Source: UBA8752 sp042095055 (GTDB lineage Bacteria > Bacteroidota > Bacteroidia > Flavobacteriales_D > Sanyastnellaceae). Taken from it: a stretch of DNA of 64,000 nucleotides. This document shows positions 24,758 through 33,955 of this stretch, piece by piece. The stretch's first letter is position 1; each line of letters starts with the position of its first letter. The translations under genes were made by a program, and so were the position numbers. The stretch is taken from NCBI GenBank assembly GCA_042095055.1, contig JBELBZ010000006.1, positions 1 to 64,000 of the forward strand, written 5' to 3'. The notes under the pieces were generated by a model. It searched no databases and had not been told where the DNA came from. It saw only the letters and a list, made by a program, of their open reading frames with translations.

Positions 24758-26374
24758 TCAGCCCGCGTTAACCAACACCTTGGGGGCCGCTTGGCGCACA
24801 GCCTCTGACGCCCCTTCCTCAAACTGGGCGAAATTGGCATTGAAACGCCCGGCCAGTGCATCCGCTGTGGCATCAAAAGCGCTGGCATCGGACCAGGTGT
24901 TCCTCGGATCGAGCAGGTTGCTGTCCATGTTCGGAGCGCCCAATGGCACCTCCCATCCGAAACGGTCACAACGGCGGAATTGCGCATCATCCATGCTGCC
25001 GTCCAACACTGCGTTGAGCAATGCCCTTGTGTCTTTGAGGGCCATGCGGTGGCCTACACCGTGAGGGCCACCGGTCCAACCTGTATTGACCAGCCACACC
25101 TTTGCTCCATGCGCCGCCATGCGCTCTCCCAGCATATCGGCGTAGCGACCAGGGTGCAGCGGCAAGAATGGCGCCCCGAAGCACGCACTGAATACAGTTT
25201 TGGGTTCATTGATGCCGTCTTCCGTTCCAGCCACCTTGGCGGTATAGCCGCTGATGAAGTGGTACATCGCCGTCGGGGCGTCCAAGCGCGCCAATGGAGG
25301 AAGGACTCCAAATGCGTCGCACGTCAAAAAGAAAATGTGATCCGGATGGCCTCCTTGACCACCGGGTTTGGCTCCTTTGATGTGCTCAATGGGATAGCTC
25401 ACCCGTGTATTCTGCGTGGTATGGGAATCCGTAAAATCCGGGGTGACACCATCGGCATCAAAACCGATGTTCTCCAACATCGCACCATGTTGAATCGCGG
25501 CATGGATGTCAGGTTCGCGGTCAGGGTCCAAATCGATGGTTTTGGCATAGCACCCCCCCTCAAAATTGAAGATCCCGTTGGGCCCCCAACCGTGCTCATC
25601 ATCTCCAATCAACTTGCGCAGAGGGTCACTCGACAATGTGGTCTTCCCCGTTCCGGAGAGGCCAAAAAACACGGCCGTGCTGCCATCCTCTCCCTCGTTG
25701 GCCGAACAATGCATGGGCAAAACGTTGGACGCCGTGGGCAGCAAGAAATTCATGGCACTGAACATGCCTTTTTTGATCTCTCCAGTATATCCTGTTCCGC
25801 CGATCAGCACCCTCCGATGGGTGAAATCCAATACGGCAAAATTGGACTGCCTGGTGCCGTGGCGCTCTGCATCTGCCATAAACCCCGGTGCGCACACCAC
25901 ATGCCAGTCCGGCTCAAAAGAACCCATTTCTTGGGCCGTAGGGCGGATAAACATGTTGTAGGCAAACAAATTGGACCACGCTTTTTCGGTCATCACGCGG
26001 ACGCCTTTGCGAAATTCAGGAGCCGCACCTACGAAAGCATCGCGCACGTACAGGCCCTTGCCCTCTATGTATTCCATCATCTCCGCATGCAAGAGCATGG
26101 CCTTTTCGGGCTCAATGGCTTGGTTGATGTCTCCCCACCACACCTCATCTCGGGTGGCGGTGTCTTTGACAATAAACCGATCCAATGGACTTCGGCCTGT
26201 AAACCGGCCTGTTTCGATGGCGATGGCGCCTGTTGAAGTCAGTTTCCCTTCGCCTGCGAGCAGCGTTCGTTCAATCAAACGGGCAGGGGGGAGATTCCAC
26301 CATACGTTGCGTGCTTTGCGCAATCCAATCTGCTGGAGATTGGGGTGGAAAGGGGTATTTCCTTGGTGTACCAT
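24758..26374 (-). CDS. pckA: Phosphoenolpyruvate carboxykinase (ATP)
   Basis: A 538-residue cytosolic enzyme converting oxaloacetate and ATP to phosphoenolpyruvate, the first step of gluconeogenesis. Motifs: NLPPARLIERTL, TGRFTGRSPLDRFIV, FAYNMFIRPT, GTGYTGEIKKGMF, the kinase P-loop GLSGTGKTTLSSDP, FNFEGGCYAKTIDL, and GWTGGPHGVGHRMALKDTRALL. The start at ATG 26372-26374 gives the normal size and lies 29 bases after a perfect TATCTTTG -7 box; a longer frame to 26524 overlaps the DUF423 gene and is not used. Confidence 0.97.
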   Translation of the reverse strand: MVHQGNTPFHPNLQQIGLRKARNVWWNLPPARLIERTLLAGEGKLTSTGAIAIETGRFTGRSPLDRFIVKDTATRDEVWWGDINQAIEPEKAMLLHAEMMEYIEGKGLYVRDAFVGAAPEFRKGVRVMTEKAWSNLFAYNMFIRPTAQEMGSFEPDWHVVCAPGFMADAERHGTRQSNFAVLDFTHRRVLIGGTGYTGEIKKGMFSAMNFLLPTASNVLPMHCSANEGEDGSTAVFFGLSGTGKTTLSSDPLRKLIGDDEHGWGPNGIFNFEGGCYAKTIDLDPDREPDIHAAIQHGAMLENIGFDADGVTPDFTDSHTTQNTRVSYPIEHIKGAKPGGQGGHPDHIFFLTCDAFGVLPPLARLDAPTAMYHFISGYTAKVAGTEDGINEPKTVFSACFGAPFLPLHPGRYADMLGERMAAHGAKVWLVNTGWTGGPHGVGHRMALKDTRALLNAVLDGSMDDAQFRRCDRFGWEVPLGAPNMDSNLLDPRNTWSDASAFDATADALAGRFNANFAQFEEGASEAVRQAAPKVLVNAG

Positions 26375-26403
26375 GATGTTCGGCAGATCATTGCGTGCCG
26401 CGG

Positions 26404-26411
26404 CAAAGATA
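26404..26411 (-). promoter_or_regulatory. Candidate -7 element for pckA
   Basis: On the minus strand TATCTTTG matches the Bacteroidota -7 consensus exactly, 29 bases before the pckA ATG at 26374. It supports the shorter pckA start. No clear -33 box is seen. Confidence 0.55.
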
Positions 26412-26477
26412 AGATCTGAATGCCACTGGCCCGTATCCGGGACCATCAGAAAATTCCGGGTTTTTGTCCACGGGTTT

Positions 26478-26861
26478 TTACCTGCGCCTCCCGAAACGGA
26501 CCACCCACAGGAGCCAACCCACAATCATCATGGTCCCGCCAAGGGGGGTGATGGGACCCCAAATAGCCGTATATCCCCAACTCCAAAACCCATCTGCCAC
26601 CAACAGAAAAATGCTGGTTGAAAACAGCCAAGACCCACATTGTATCCATGCCAACCCCTTGCGTTCACCTGTCGCAAGTGCTCCGATCAAGGCTGCCCCC
26701 ATGACGAGCAGGTATCGGGATGCCGTTTCAAAAGAGGCCATGCCCCGCGCTTCGAGCACCCCTTCTAATGCATGCGCACCAAAAGCTCCAGCCACTGTGC
26801 CCAAAACGATCATCATGCCTGCACTGCGGAAGTGCACGGAAGCTGCTTTCTTTTCGTTCAT
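26478..26861 (-). CDS. DUF423 membrane protein
   Basis: A 127-residue protein with four hydrophobic segments and the DUF423/YgdD pattern: MIVLGTVAGAFGAHALEG near residues 17-34, ASRYLLVMGAALIGAL, WLFSTSIFLLVADGFWSWGYTAIWGPITPLGGTMMIVGWL. Function is not established. It is divergent from the fasciclin-like lipoprotein gene, sharing a 75-base spacer that contains a 12-base palindrome. Confidence 0.9.
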   Translation of the reverse strand: MNEKKAASVHFRSAGMMIVLGTVAGAFGAHALEGVLEARGMASFETASRYLLVMGAALIGALATGERKGLAWIQCGSWLFSTSIFLLVADGFWSWGYTAIWGPITPLGGTMMIVGWLLWVVRFGRRR

Positions 26862-26871
26862 ACCAAACTAA

Positions 26872-26883
26872 TTTGCATGCAAA
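26872..26883. promoter_or_regulatory. 12-base palindrome TTTGCATGCAAA between divergent genes
   Basis: A perfect palindrome centred between the DUF423 start (26861, minus) and the lipoprotein start (26937, plus). The left side overlaps a TAATTTG box on the plus strand. Possible operator; could be chance. Confidence 0.3.
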
Positions 26884-26936
26884 GAAAACCCCCACTGGCC
26901 CCCATCTTTGGCGCTCACCATCATTTCATTTTCCCC

Positions 26937-27530
26937 ATGATTTTCCGCTTGCTCGCATTGATTGTCCCTCCCCTTTTACTCATCGGCTGTTCGGAATCGA
27001 ACGCCCCGAAAGATGGCGCTGCCAAAAAGGAGGCGGCCCCCAGTGAAGTGGTGAAACAAAAAGACCCGGCCAATCAAAAACGCCGAGCATACACCCCCGA
27101 AGAGCTCAACGAGCCCTACAGCACGGTCAGTCCCTGGCGCTATATCGTAACCAGCCCAGAGACACAGTACTTTGAACGCATGGTGGGCAAATCATCGGTG
27201 GCGCGCACGGTGCACTCCAGCGGCCATGCCATCTTGATTCCTCAAGACGACACCTTTACCCAGAACAAAGACTGGAAGGGGATTTTAGAAGAAGATCAAC
27301 AGGACGCACTGGACCGCTTTGTCAAGGCCCACATCATCGTGGGCATCAAAGGGCCAAAAATGCTGGAGGGCGTCTATGAAAACCTCAATGGGGAAACGGT
27401 CTCCATTGAGAAAAATGAAAAGGGAGAACTCGTCTGTGGAGGGTCACGCCTCTTGGGTCGGGAAGTGGAGACCGACGGTGGCTTGGTGATTCCCGTCATG
27501 GGAATGGTGGAGTCCATTCAGTGGGATTGA
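26937..27530 (+). CDS. Fasciclin-like lipoprotein
   Basis: A 197-residue protein with a lipobox (LIVPPLLLIGC, Cys near residue 18) and a charged linker (residues 20-55), so probably anchored in the envelope. The rest resembles a single FAS1 domain: ERMVGKSSVARTVHSSGHAILIPQDDTF, DALDRFVKAHIIVG, NGETVSI, GGLVIPVMGMVESI. FAS1 domains mediate adhesion or carbohydrate interaction in other proteins; here the role is unknown. The ATG at 26937 is the last plausible start, since an upstream in-frame region overlaps the divergent DUF423 gene. Confidence 0.65.
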   Translation: MIFRLLALIVPPLLLIGCSESNAPKDGAAKKEAAPSEVVKQKDPANQKRRAYTPEELNEPYSTVSPWRYIVTSPETQYFERMVGKSSVARTVHSSGHAILIPQDDTFTQNKDWKGILEEDQQDALDRFVKAHIIVGIKGPKMLEGVYENLNGETVSIEKNEKGELVCGGSRLLGREVETDGGLVIPVMGMVESIQWD

Positions 27531-27617
27531 CATCTGGCAGCAGCTGCTCCTCGCACAGGAGTCCGTTGTCACATGCTCCCCTTTTCTTCAGTATACCAGA
27601 GTAAACAGCAATACCCC

Positions 27618-30005
27618 ATGCGCCCATTGCCATTCTGCCGATTGGTTTTCTTTCCGAGAAACAGCGGCTCCTTCATGATTGCTGCACTGATGATGGGTGC
27701 CTTGCACCCGCCGCAGATGTTGGGGCAGGCTGACGAATACCAGCGCTGGGACACCGTATCGGTGCGGGGCGTGGAAGGGGACTTGTTGACCAACCCATGG
27801 ACCGGAGGGTTGACGGCACCGCAGTTTTCAGCGGCAGACTTGGACGGCGATGGGGTCGGTGACCTTGTCGTGTTTGACCGAAGCGGCAACCGCATCCTGC
27901 CTTTTCAAGGCTGTTCCTCGGATGTGCCCGAGGCCCCTTTGACCTATTTCCACCGGCCTGACTGGCGCGTTGCATTTCCCGAAGGCTTGCGAAACTGGGT
28001 TTTGTTGCGCGATGCCAATTGTGATGGGGTCATGGACCTTTTCACCAACAGCCAAAGCGGGATGCGCATTTGGCCCGGCGTCTTTGAAGATGGAATGACA
28101 CAGTATCCCAGCGCCCCCGCATCCAATGTGGTTGCCAACTGGGACTTTGGGTCTGGCGAACAGCAACTGCCCATGGTGTGCCTCAACACCGATATACCGG
28201 CGCTGGGGGACTTTGATGGCGATGGGGACTTGGACATGGTCACGTGGACAGAGACCTCCTCTACACTGTACAGCTACACCGGCCGCGGGGCCGTGATGGG
28301 TTCTGTAGGATGCGGAGACACGTTGATTTGGGATGTGACCAACCGGTGTTTTGGAATGTTGGACGAAGCCACCGAAGACAATACGGTGTTCATTGGTGAA
28401 GCGCATGAGTGTGATTTCAATGTGGCCGATCCACGTGCAATGGACGGCAATGCGGAAACGGAAAACACCGTGCGCCACGCGGGTGGAACTACAGCCCTCC
28501 TTGAATTGGATGGAGACGGCCATTTGGATTTGCTCCTCGGGGATGTCTCTTACAACCAATTTGTGGCCTGCTATATGACAGATGCCGTGGATGGTCAGGA
28601 CAGCACCATGACCACCACTACACATTGGCCGGCAGACCTGGGCAATGAGGACACCCTCGACGTTCAACGTTTTCCTGCTGCCTACCATTTGGACGTCGAC
28701 CAAGACGGGGTGCGCGACCTGCTCATCGCCCCCAATGCCACCTTCGAAATCGACGGTCGTTTTGGGAGCTGGTTCTACCGCAACGCGGGATCCGAGTCGG
28801 CCCCTGAATGGACGCTCGACACCAAGGCGTTTCTTCAGGAGGGCATGATCGACTTGGGAAGGGGGGCTTATCCCGCTTTTACGGACTTTGATCAAGATGG
28901 CGACATGGACATGGTGGTGGCCAACAAGGAACGCTACCTGGGCCCGGGTGAGACCCCTGCCCTGCTCGCTCGGTTCAGAAACGTGGGGACCCCTGTTGCG
29001 CCCGCGTTCGAGCAGCTCGACACCAATTGGCTCTCTCTACCTGACTACGGGGTAGAAAGTGTGGCCCTGGCGTTTGGCGACTTGGATGGCGACGGCGATG
29101 ACGACCTCATCTTGGGGGATGAATTGGGCAACCTTCACCGTTGGGAGAACACCGCGAACCCCGGCGAAGACATGGCGTTGACGCTGGCCGAAGCCGCCAT
29201 GCCCGACGCTGCTGGAACCGCAATCGATGTCGGACAGTTTGCGACCCCATGCCTCTTTGATTTGGACGGAGATGGAGATCTGGACCTGCTCGTCGGAGAA
29301 AAAAACGGCAACCTCAACCTCTTTGAGAACACCGGCAATGCTGCCGCACCCAGTTACACCCTGACGACCGCCTCTGCTGGTGCAGTCTTGGCCGACAATT
29401 TGCTCGGCATCAATGGGTTTTCCGTACCTGTGGTTTGGCCCACTGACTCTGGACTGACGCTGTTGGTTGGCAACGAATTGGGGCGGCTGCAACTGTACGA
29501 TGTCCCCGGTGCCCCGATGGAAGAACCCGAAGCACCGTGGACGGAGGTCACCGACCAGTGGTTGGGCCTTTACGAAGGTGAATTCGCCGCACCAGCCCTG
29601 GCCGACCTCGACGCCGATGGCACTTATGACCTGGTGGTCGGGGTCCGGGACGGAGGTCTGACTCTATGGAATGGCGCAGCATCTGAACCTGCGCTGTTGG
29701 GCTGCACCAGTCCCGACGTCATCGACGGTGTAGAGGGACTTGACGCTCCTGACCAAGGATGGCAACCCTACCCCAACCCCCTTAGCAGGGGCGGACAGCT
29801 CAAGGTGCCGTCTCCCACCGTCTTGGTATTGGATGTGACAGGGCGCGAAATGGGCCGCCTCAAAGCACAAAGTGGTGCGGTCGTTTGGCCCGTCGAATGG
29901 AGTGCCGGCACTTATTTCGTGCTTCCCGAAGAAGGGGGGTACAACCCAACGGGCGCCTTCTCCTCTGGAAAAAGCGCCCGCCGGCTGGTCGTGATTGACC
30001 CTTGA
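27618..30005 (+). CDS. FG-GAP/VCBS repeat protein with T9SS sorting domain
   Basis: About 795 residues from the ATG at 27618 (an in-frame ATG at 27573 is also possible). The N-terminus holds a signal region (SFMIAALMMGALHPPQMLGQA). The body contains nine calcium-binding DxDxDG motifs spaced through the protein, for example DLDGDGVGDLVVFD, DFDGDGDLDMVTW, DVDQDGVRDLLIA, DLDGDGDDDLILGDE and DLDADGTYDLVVGV, each followed by a GxxxxF/W strand as in integrin-like FG-GAP propellers. The C-terminus (WQPYPNPLSRGGQLKV...LVLDVTGREMGRL) is a type IX sorting domain. Likely a surface or secreted protein; ligand unknown. It converges on mdh with 12 bases between stops. Confidence 0.88.
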   Translation: MRPLPFCRLVFFPRNSGSFMIAALMMGALHPPQMLGQADEYQRWDTVSVRGVEGDLLTNPWTGGLTAPQFSAADLDGDGVGDLVVFDRSGNRILPFQGCSSDVPEAPLTYFHRPDWRVAFPEGLRNWVLLRDANCDGVMDLFTNSQSGMRIWPGVFEDGMTQYPSAPASNVVANWDFGSGEQQLPMVCLNTDIPALGDFDGDGDLDMVTWTETSSTLYSYTGRGAVMGSVGCGDTLIWDVTNRCFGMLDEATEDNTVFIGEAHECDFNVADPRAMDGNAETENTVRHAGGTTALLELDGDGHLDLLLGDVSYNQFVACYMTDAVDGQDSTMTTTTHWPADLGNEDTLDVQRFPAAYHLDVDQDGVRDLLIAPNATFEIDGRFGSWFYRNAGSESAPEWTLDTKAFLQEGMIDLGRGAYPAFTDFDQDGDMDMVVANKERYLGPGETPALLARFRNVGTPVAPAFEQLDTNWLSLPDYGVESVALAFGDLDGDGDDDLILGDELGNLHRWENTANPGEDMALTLAEAAMPDAAGTAIDVGQFATPCLFDLDGDGDLDLLVGEKNGNLNLFENTGNAAAPSYTLTTASAGAVLADNLLGINGFSVPVVWPTDSGLTLLVGNELGRLQLYDVPGAPMEEPEAPWTEVTDQWLGLYEGEFAAPALADLDADGTYDLVVGVRDGGLTLWNGAASEPALLGCTSPDVIDGVEGLDAPDQGWQPYPNPLSRGGQLKVPSPTVLVLDVTGREMGRLKAQSGAVVWPVEWSAGTYFVLPEEGGYNPTGAFSSGKSARRLVVIDP

Positions 30006-30017
30006 TGCAGAGGCGGC

Positions 30018-30962
30018 TTAAACGCCCATCCCATCGAGCAATTCCGCGACTTCCTTGACCGCCTTGGCGCTGTCGTGCAGCAAGGCCATCTCGTCGTCGT
30101 TGAGCTCGAGTTCAATGATTTCTTCGACCCCCTTGGCGCCAAGCTTGACTGGAACACCCAAGTACATGTCGCTGAGGCCATATTGGCCTGTCAAGCGCGC
30201 GCAACAAGGGAAAATGCGCTTCTGGTCTTTCACAATGGCTTCTACCATCTGGGCAGCAGCGGCACCTGGAGCGTACCAAGCTGAGGTTCCCAAGAGCTGG
30301 ACGATTTCGCCACCCCCTTTTTTGGTGCGCTGCACAATGGCCTCGAGGGCATCGGCATCGATCATTTCGGTCACAGGAATCCCGCTGACCGTGGTGTAAC
30401 GGGGAAGCGGAACCATGGTATCGCCGTGTCCTCCCATGAGAACAGCCTGAATGTCCTTGGGGCTCACATTCAACGCTTCTGCAAGGAAGGCGCGGTACCG
30501 GGCGGTATCGAGCACACCAGCCATGCCCACCACACGGTGGTCGGGCAATCCGGCCGTCTTCCATGCCTGGTAAGTCATGACATCCAAGGGATTGGATACA
30601 ATCACAATGATGGCTTCAGGGCTGTGGGGCAAAATCTGCTCAGTCACACTCTTGACAATCCCCGCATTGGTCGCGATCAAATCGTCGCGGCTCATCCCCG
30701 GCTTGCGCGGCAGGCCACTGGTGATCACGACGACATCAGATCCTGCGGTCTTGCTATAGTCGTTGGTCGAGCCCACTGTGCGGGTATCGTAGCTGTTGAC
30801 CGGGCTGGTCTCCCAGATATCGAGGGCCTTGCCCTCGGCAAATCCTTCTTTGATGTCGAGGAGGACGACCTCGTTGCAGACTTCACGGGTGGCGAGCACA
30901 TCGGCGCAGGTCGCGCCCACATTGCCTGCACCTACTACAGTGACCTTGGTACGTTGGATCAT
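30018..30962 (-). CDS. mdh: Malate dehydrogenase
   Basis: A 314-residue NAD-dependent enzyme of the LDH-like malate dehydrogenase type. Dinucleotide fold VTVVGAGNVGATCAD at residues 8-22, acidic NAD-binding strand LLDIKEGFAEGKALD, substrate arginines in GLPRKPGMSRDDL, VSNPLDVMTY, and the catalytic histidine in MGGHGDTMVPLPRY. The ATG at 30960-30962 (MIQRTKVTVV) is preferred because the in-frame extension runs into the divergent gene's leader. A TACTTTTG -7 box on the minus strand lies 32 bases upstream. Confidence 0.97.
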   Translation of the reverse strand: MIQRTKVTVVGAGNVGATCADVLATREVCNEVVLLDIKEGFAEGKALDIWETSPVNSYDTRTVGSTNDYSKTAGSDVVVITSGLPRKPGMSRDDLIATNAGIVKSVTEQILPHSPEAIIVIVSNPLDVMTYQAWKTAGLPDHRVVGMAGVLDTARYRAFLAEALNVSPKDIQAVLMGGHGDTMVPLPRYTTVSGIPVTEMIDADALEAIVQRTKKGGGEIVQLLGTSAWYAPGAAAAQMVEAIVKDQKRIFPCCARLTGQYGLSDMYLGVPVKLGAKGVEEIIELELNDDEMALLHDSAKAVKEVAELLDGMGV

Positions 30963-30994
30963 GGGGTGGTGAATTGGGTTGGTGAATCGGTTTG

Positions 30995-31002
30995 CAAAAG
31001 TA
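30995..31002 (-). promoter_or_regulatory. Candidate -7 element for mdh
   Basis: TACTTTTG on the minus strand fits TAnnTTTG, 32 bases before the mdh ATG. No convincing -33 TTG at normal spacing. Confidence 0.4.
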
Positions 31003-31051
31003 AGGGAGCAAATACTGCAGAACATGGACCGTTCGTTCCCAATTTGGTCCT

Positions 31052-32164
31052 GTGATTAGAGTTTTGACATTCCCCCTCGTTGCCGCCCTGCTTTTGGGCC
31101 TTCCCTTGGTCCTGTCGGCCCAGCCAGAAACCGACACCAACAACTGGCCCGATGGCCAGCCAGGGTCCGACTTTAATGTGACCGATTCCCGCGGCCTCAA
31201 GCAAGGGCGTTGGATCAGGGTGTACCCCGATGGACAGCTCTACTACAGCGGCTCTTTTACCGACGGCAAGCCGTCAGGCCACTTCACCTTCTTCCGAGAA
31301 AACGGTCGTGTACTCAGTGAAGTAGACCACCTGGAGGACAGCGACATGGCCAAGGCCACCTTGTACCGGGAGGACGGCACCCCTTCCCACCGGGGCCAAT
31401 ACCGCACTGTGCAGGTGGATGGAGCATGGACACAGCACAAAACCGGCCCTTGGGAAGCCTTGGACAAGAAAGGCAGAGTGCGGATCAAAGAGCACTATGA
31501 GGCGGACCTTTTGGACGGCACATATCAGGCCTTTCACCCCAATGGCAATGTCCTCGAACAGGGGCATTATCGCGCAGGAAAGAAGTCGGGCAAGTGGGCC
31601 TCATTCAACCGAGAAGGCGCGTCCAGGACCGAAGAACTGTGGAGGGAAGGCGAGCGTCATGGAGAGGCTGTGGTCATGCAAGACAACGGAGTCCCTCTGA
31701 GCAGAGGGCAATATGACAATGGCTTGCCCTCCGGAGAATGGACCTTGTACAACGCCGATGGAAAAACCCGTTCCATTCTGACTTACGTGGAAGGGAAAGT
31801 GACCACGGAAAGGCCCCAGAATGGTGAATTCGAGGCCACCTATCCGAGTGGCCGTCCAGAATGGATGGGCCGTTATGCCCACGGCAACCTCGATGGGCCT
31901 TTCACGGCTTGGCACGACTTGGGAGAATGGCAGATGGTCCCGGCCGAAGAGGGGGGCGTTCGGGGGGGACCTCCCACTCAAGGAGCGCGGAGCGCCGGAG
32001 GTGATTCTCCGATGCGACAAGAACTGCGCAACCAGCCCATGAAAGAAATGGGCGAATACACAGCCGGCGTGAAAGACGGAACGTGGCGCTATTTTGACGA
32101 ACAGGGTGACCACATCCGCACCGAGCGGTGGACCCTAGGCAAACTGACCGGAACCGAAGAATGA
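31052..32164 (+). CDS. Exported YwqK/MORN-like repeat protein
   Basis: A 370-residue protein starting at GTG 31052, with a signal peptide (LTFPLVAALLLGLPLVLSAQ). The mature part is built from about eight to nine imperfect repeats of the MORN variant type found in YwqK-like proteins, each with a G.W..Y..DG or G.Y..GK.SG.W..F pattern (GRWIRVYPDGQLYYSG, GKPSGHFTFFRENG, GTYQAFHPNGNVLEQGHYRAGKKSGKWASFN, GLPSGEWTLYNADGKT, GTWRYFDEQGDH). Despite the database label sometimes given to this family (antitoxin-like), nothing here suggests a toxin-antitoxin pair. Its stop overlaps the start of the downstream subtilisin gene by four bases (ATGA), so they are coupled. Confidence 0.85.
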   Translation: MIRVLTFPLVAALLLGLPLVLSAQPETDTNNWPDGQPGSDFNVTDSRGLKQGRWIRVYPDGQLYYSGSFTDGKPSGHFTFFRENGRVLSEVDHLEDSDMAKATLYREDGTPSHRGQYRTVQVDGAWTQHKTGPWEALDKKGRVRIKEHYEADLLDGTYQAFHPNGNVLEQGHYRAGKKSGKWASFNREGASRTEELWREGERHGEAVVMQDNGVPLSRGQYDNGLPSGEWTLYNADGKTRSILTYVEGKVTTERPQNGEFEATYPSGRPEWMGRYAHGNLDGPFTAWHDLGEWQMVPAEEGGVRGGPPTQGARSAGGDSPMRQELRNQPMKEMGEYTAGVKDGTWRYFDEQGDHIRTERWTLGKLTGTEE

Positions 32165-33951
32165 CCCACCCCCCCTTTCCCTGCTTGATCCGCAAGGCCG
32201 CTCTCACTGCCTTCATAGGATTCATGGGGGCCGTCTGTGCCCAAGTTGCACCGCTGCACCACTGGGTTGGATTCTCTGATAAAGTCGGATGTGGTGTTGA
32301 CCTCAACAGCCCCTCAGCGGGCGCACTGTTGCTTTCACCCCGGGCACTGGAGCGCAGGGAAAGACAGGGCATCGGCTTGGACTCACTGGACTTACCGGTG
32401 CCGCCCCACCGGATTGCCGAAGTGCTCGCCGCTGGCGCCACGGAACAAGGCCCTTCCCTTGCATTGTTGCACCGCAGCAAATGGTTCAATGGCATCGTGA
32501 TTCAACTGGATACTGTCCTCCTCGATTCAGCAGGAATCGCAGACGTTCTCGACAACATCGCCCAACTGGATGGCGTCTCAGAAGTCAAGCGCGCAACGTG
32601 GTACCGCGATGTGGGCCCTCCAGCAGCCGTGCGCAAAAACCGCGCAGGGCATGCTGCCCTGTTCGAAAGTGGGCCCGCACCCTATGGTGATGCCTGGCTT
32701 CAAGCGCGCCAGCTAAAAGTGGACCTGATTCACGGATTGGGTCACAGGGGAGCGGGGATGATGGTCGGTGTGTTGGACAGTGGATTTGACCGGGTCGACA
32801 CCAACCCCGCTTTCGAAAGGGCCCGAAATACAGGTCGCCTCCAAATCGGCGGTAACTTCCCCAATGGTGGCGGCATTTCACCTTGGATTTATGAGGAGCA
32901 TTACCATGGAGCCATGGTGTTGTCTACCATGGTCGGATTCCTTGATGGCCCGGGCGAAGAGCGCTACCTGGGCACAGCTCCTGACGCCACTTACGTGCTG
33001 TTCCGCACAGAGGATGTAGGCTGGGAGCACCTTGTGGAGGAGTACCACTGGGTCGCTGCTGCAGAACGCGCGGACAGCATGGGTTGCGACATCCTCAATA
33101 CCTCACTCGGCTACTCCCTTTTCGACAGCGCTTCTGAGAACCACGATCCCAACGACCTCGACGGGAATACCTTTCCCATCACGCAGGCATCCGACATCGC
33201 CGCTACAAGGGGCATGCTGGTGTTCAATTCCGCCGGAAACAGTGGCAACAGCCCTTGGCAAAAAATCACCGCTCCCGCCGACGGAGACAGTGTCATTGCC
33301 GTAGGTGCTGTCAATCCATCAGGGCAGCATGCCTCCTTTAGCAGTTATGGCCCCAGCGCCGATGGCCGCATCAAACCCGACCTCTGCGCCACAGGCCAGG
33401 ACGCGGCTTACATCCACCCTGATGGCGGCATCAGACAAGGCAATGGAACCTCGTTTTCTTCTCCCATACTGTGTGGCGCGGCGACAAGCCTCTGGAGCGC
33501 CCACCCCGACCGTGCCGCTTGGGAAATCAGGCGGGCTTTGATTGAATCGGCCCACCAAGTTGGCGCACCTGACACGCTCTATGGATTCGGCATACCCGAC
33601 ATGTGGCAGGCCCACTTGGCCCTGGGCGGAAAGACGGTTTGGGAAGCTGAAAACCTCTTGGTTTACCCGAACCCCATCACAACAAACAACCAGGAGCTTC
33701 GCGTCGTTTTTGAGGAGGAAAACCTCCTCGCCGCTTCGGGAAGTGCCCTGACCTGGATGGTCTCTGACGCGCTGGGTCGCCAAGTCGCCTTAGGATCCAT
33801 CGAACGGGAGAAAGCGCCCCTCACCACCTTCACCTTGCCCACAGATATGCTGGAAGCGGGGACCTACATCCTCACCCTCTATGGGGTGCCCGAAGAAGAT
33901 GAATCCCGCATCCCCACCGCGTGGGCCAGGTTTGTCGTAGAATCACGTTGA
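32161..33951 (+). CDS. Subtilisin-like (S8) serine protease with T9SS sorting domain
   Basis: A 596-residue exported protease. Signal peptide near residues 8-28 (RKAALTAFIGFMGAVCAQ), then a roughly 140-residue prodomain-like region, then the S8 domain with the catalytic Asp in MVGVLDSGFD (about residue 205), His in YHGAMVLSTMVGF, oxyanion Asn in FNSAGNSGNSPW, and Ser in GNGTSFSSPILCGAATSLW (about residue 435). The histidine motif reads HGAMV rather than the usual HGTxV. The C-terminal roughly 100 residues begin LLVYPNPITTNNQ and form a type IX sorting domain. Start chosen at the ATG overlapping the upstream stop codon. Confidence 0.92.
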   Translation: MTHPPFPCLIRKAALTAFIGFMGAVCAQVAPLHHWVGFSDKVGCGVDLNSPSAGALLLSPRALERRERQGIGLDSLDLPVPPHRIAEVLAAGATEQGPSLALLHRSKWFNGIVIQLDTVLLDSAGIADVLDNIAQLDGVSEVKRATWYRDVGPPAAVRKNRAGHAALFESGPAPYGDAWLQARQLKVDLIHGLGHRGAGMMVGVLDSGFDRVDTNPAFERARNTGRLQIGGNFPNGGGISPWIYEEHYHGAMVLSTMVGFLDGPGEERYLGTAPDATYVLFRTEDVGWEHLVEEYHWVAAAERADSMGCDILNTSLGYSLFDSASENHDPNDLDGNTFPITQASDIAATRGMLVFNSAGNSGNSPWQKITAPADGDSVIAVGAVNPSGQHASFSSYGPSADGRIKPDLCATGQDAAYIHPDGGIRQGNGTSFSSPILCGAATSLWSAHPDRAAWEIRRALIESAHQVGAPDTLYGFGIPDMWQAHLALGGKTVWEAENLLVYPNPITTNNQELRVVFEEENLLAASGSALTWMVSDALGRQVALGSIEREKAPLTTFTLPTDMLEAGTYILTLYGVPEEDESRIPTAWARFVVESR

Positions 33952-33955
33952 TCCG

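Noticed and set aside
31052..32164. YwqK-like protein as an antitoxin
   Set aside because: The protein has a signal peptide and MORN-like repeats and is coupled to an exported protease; no toxin gene is adjacent.
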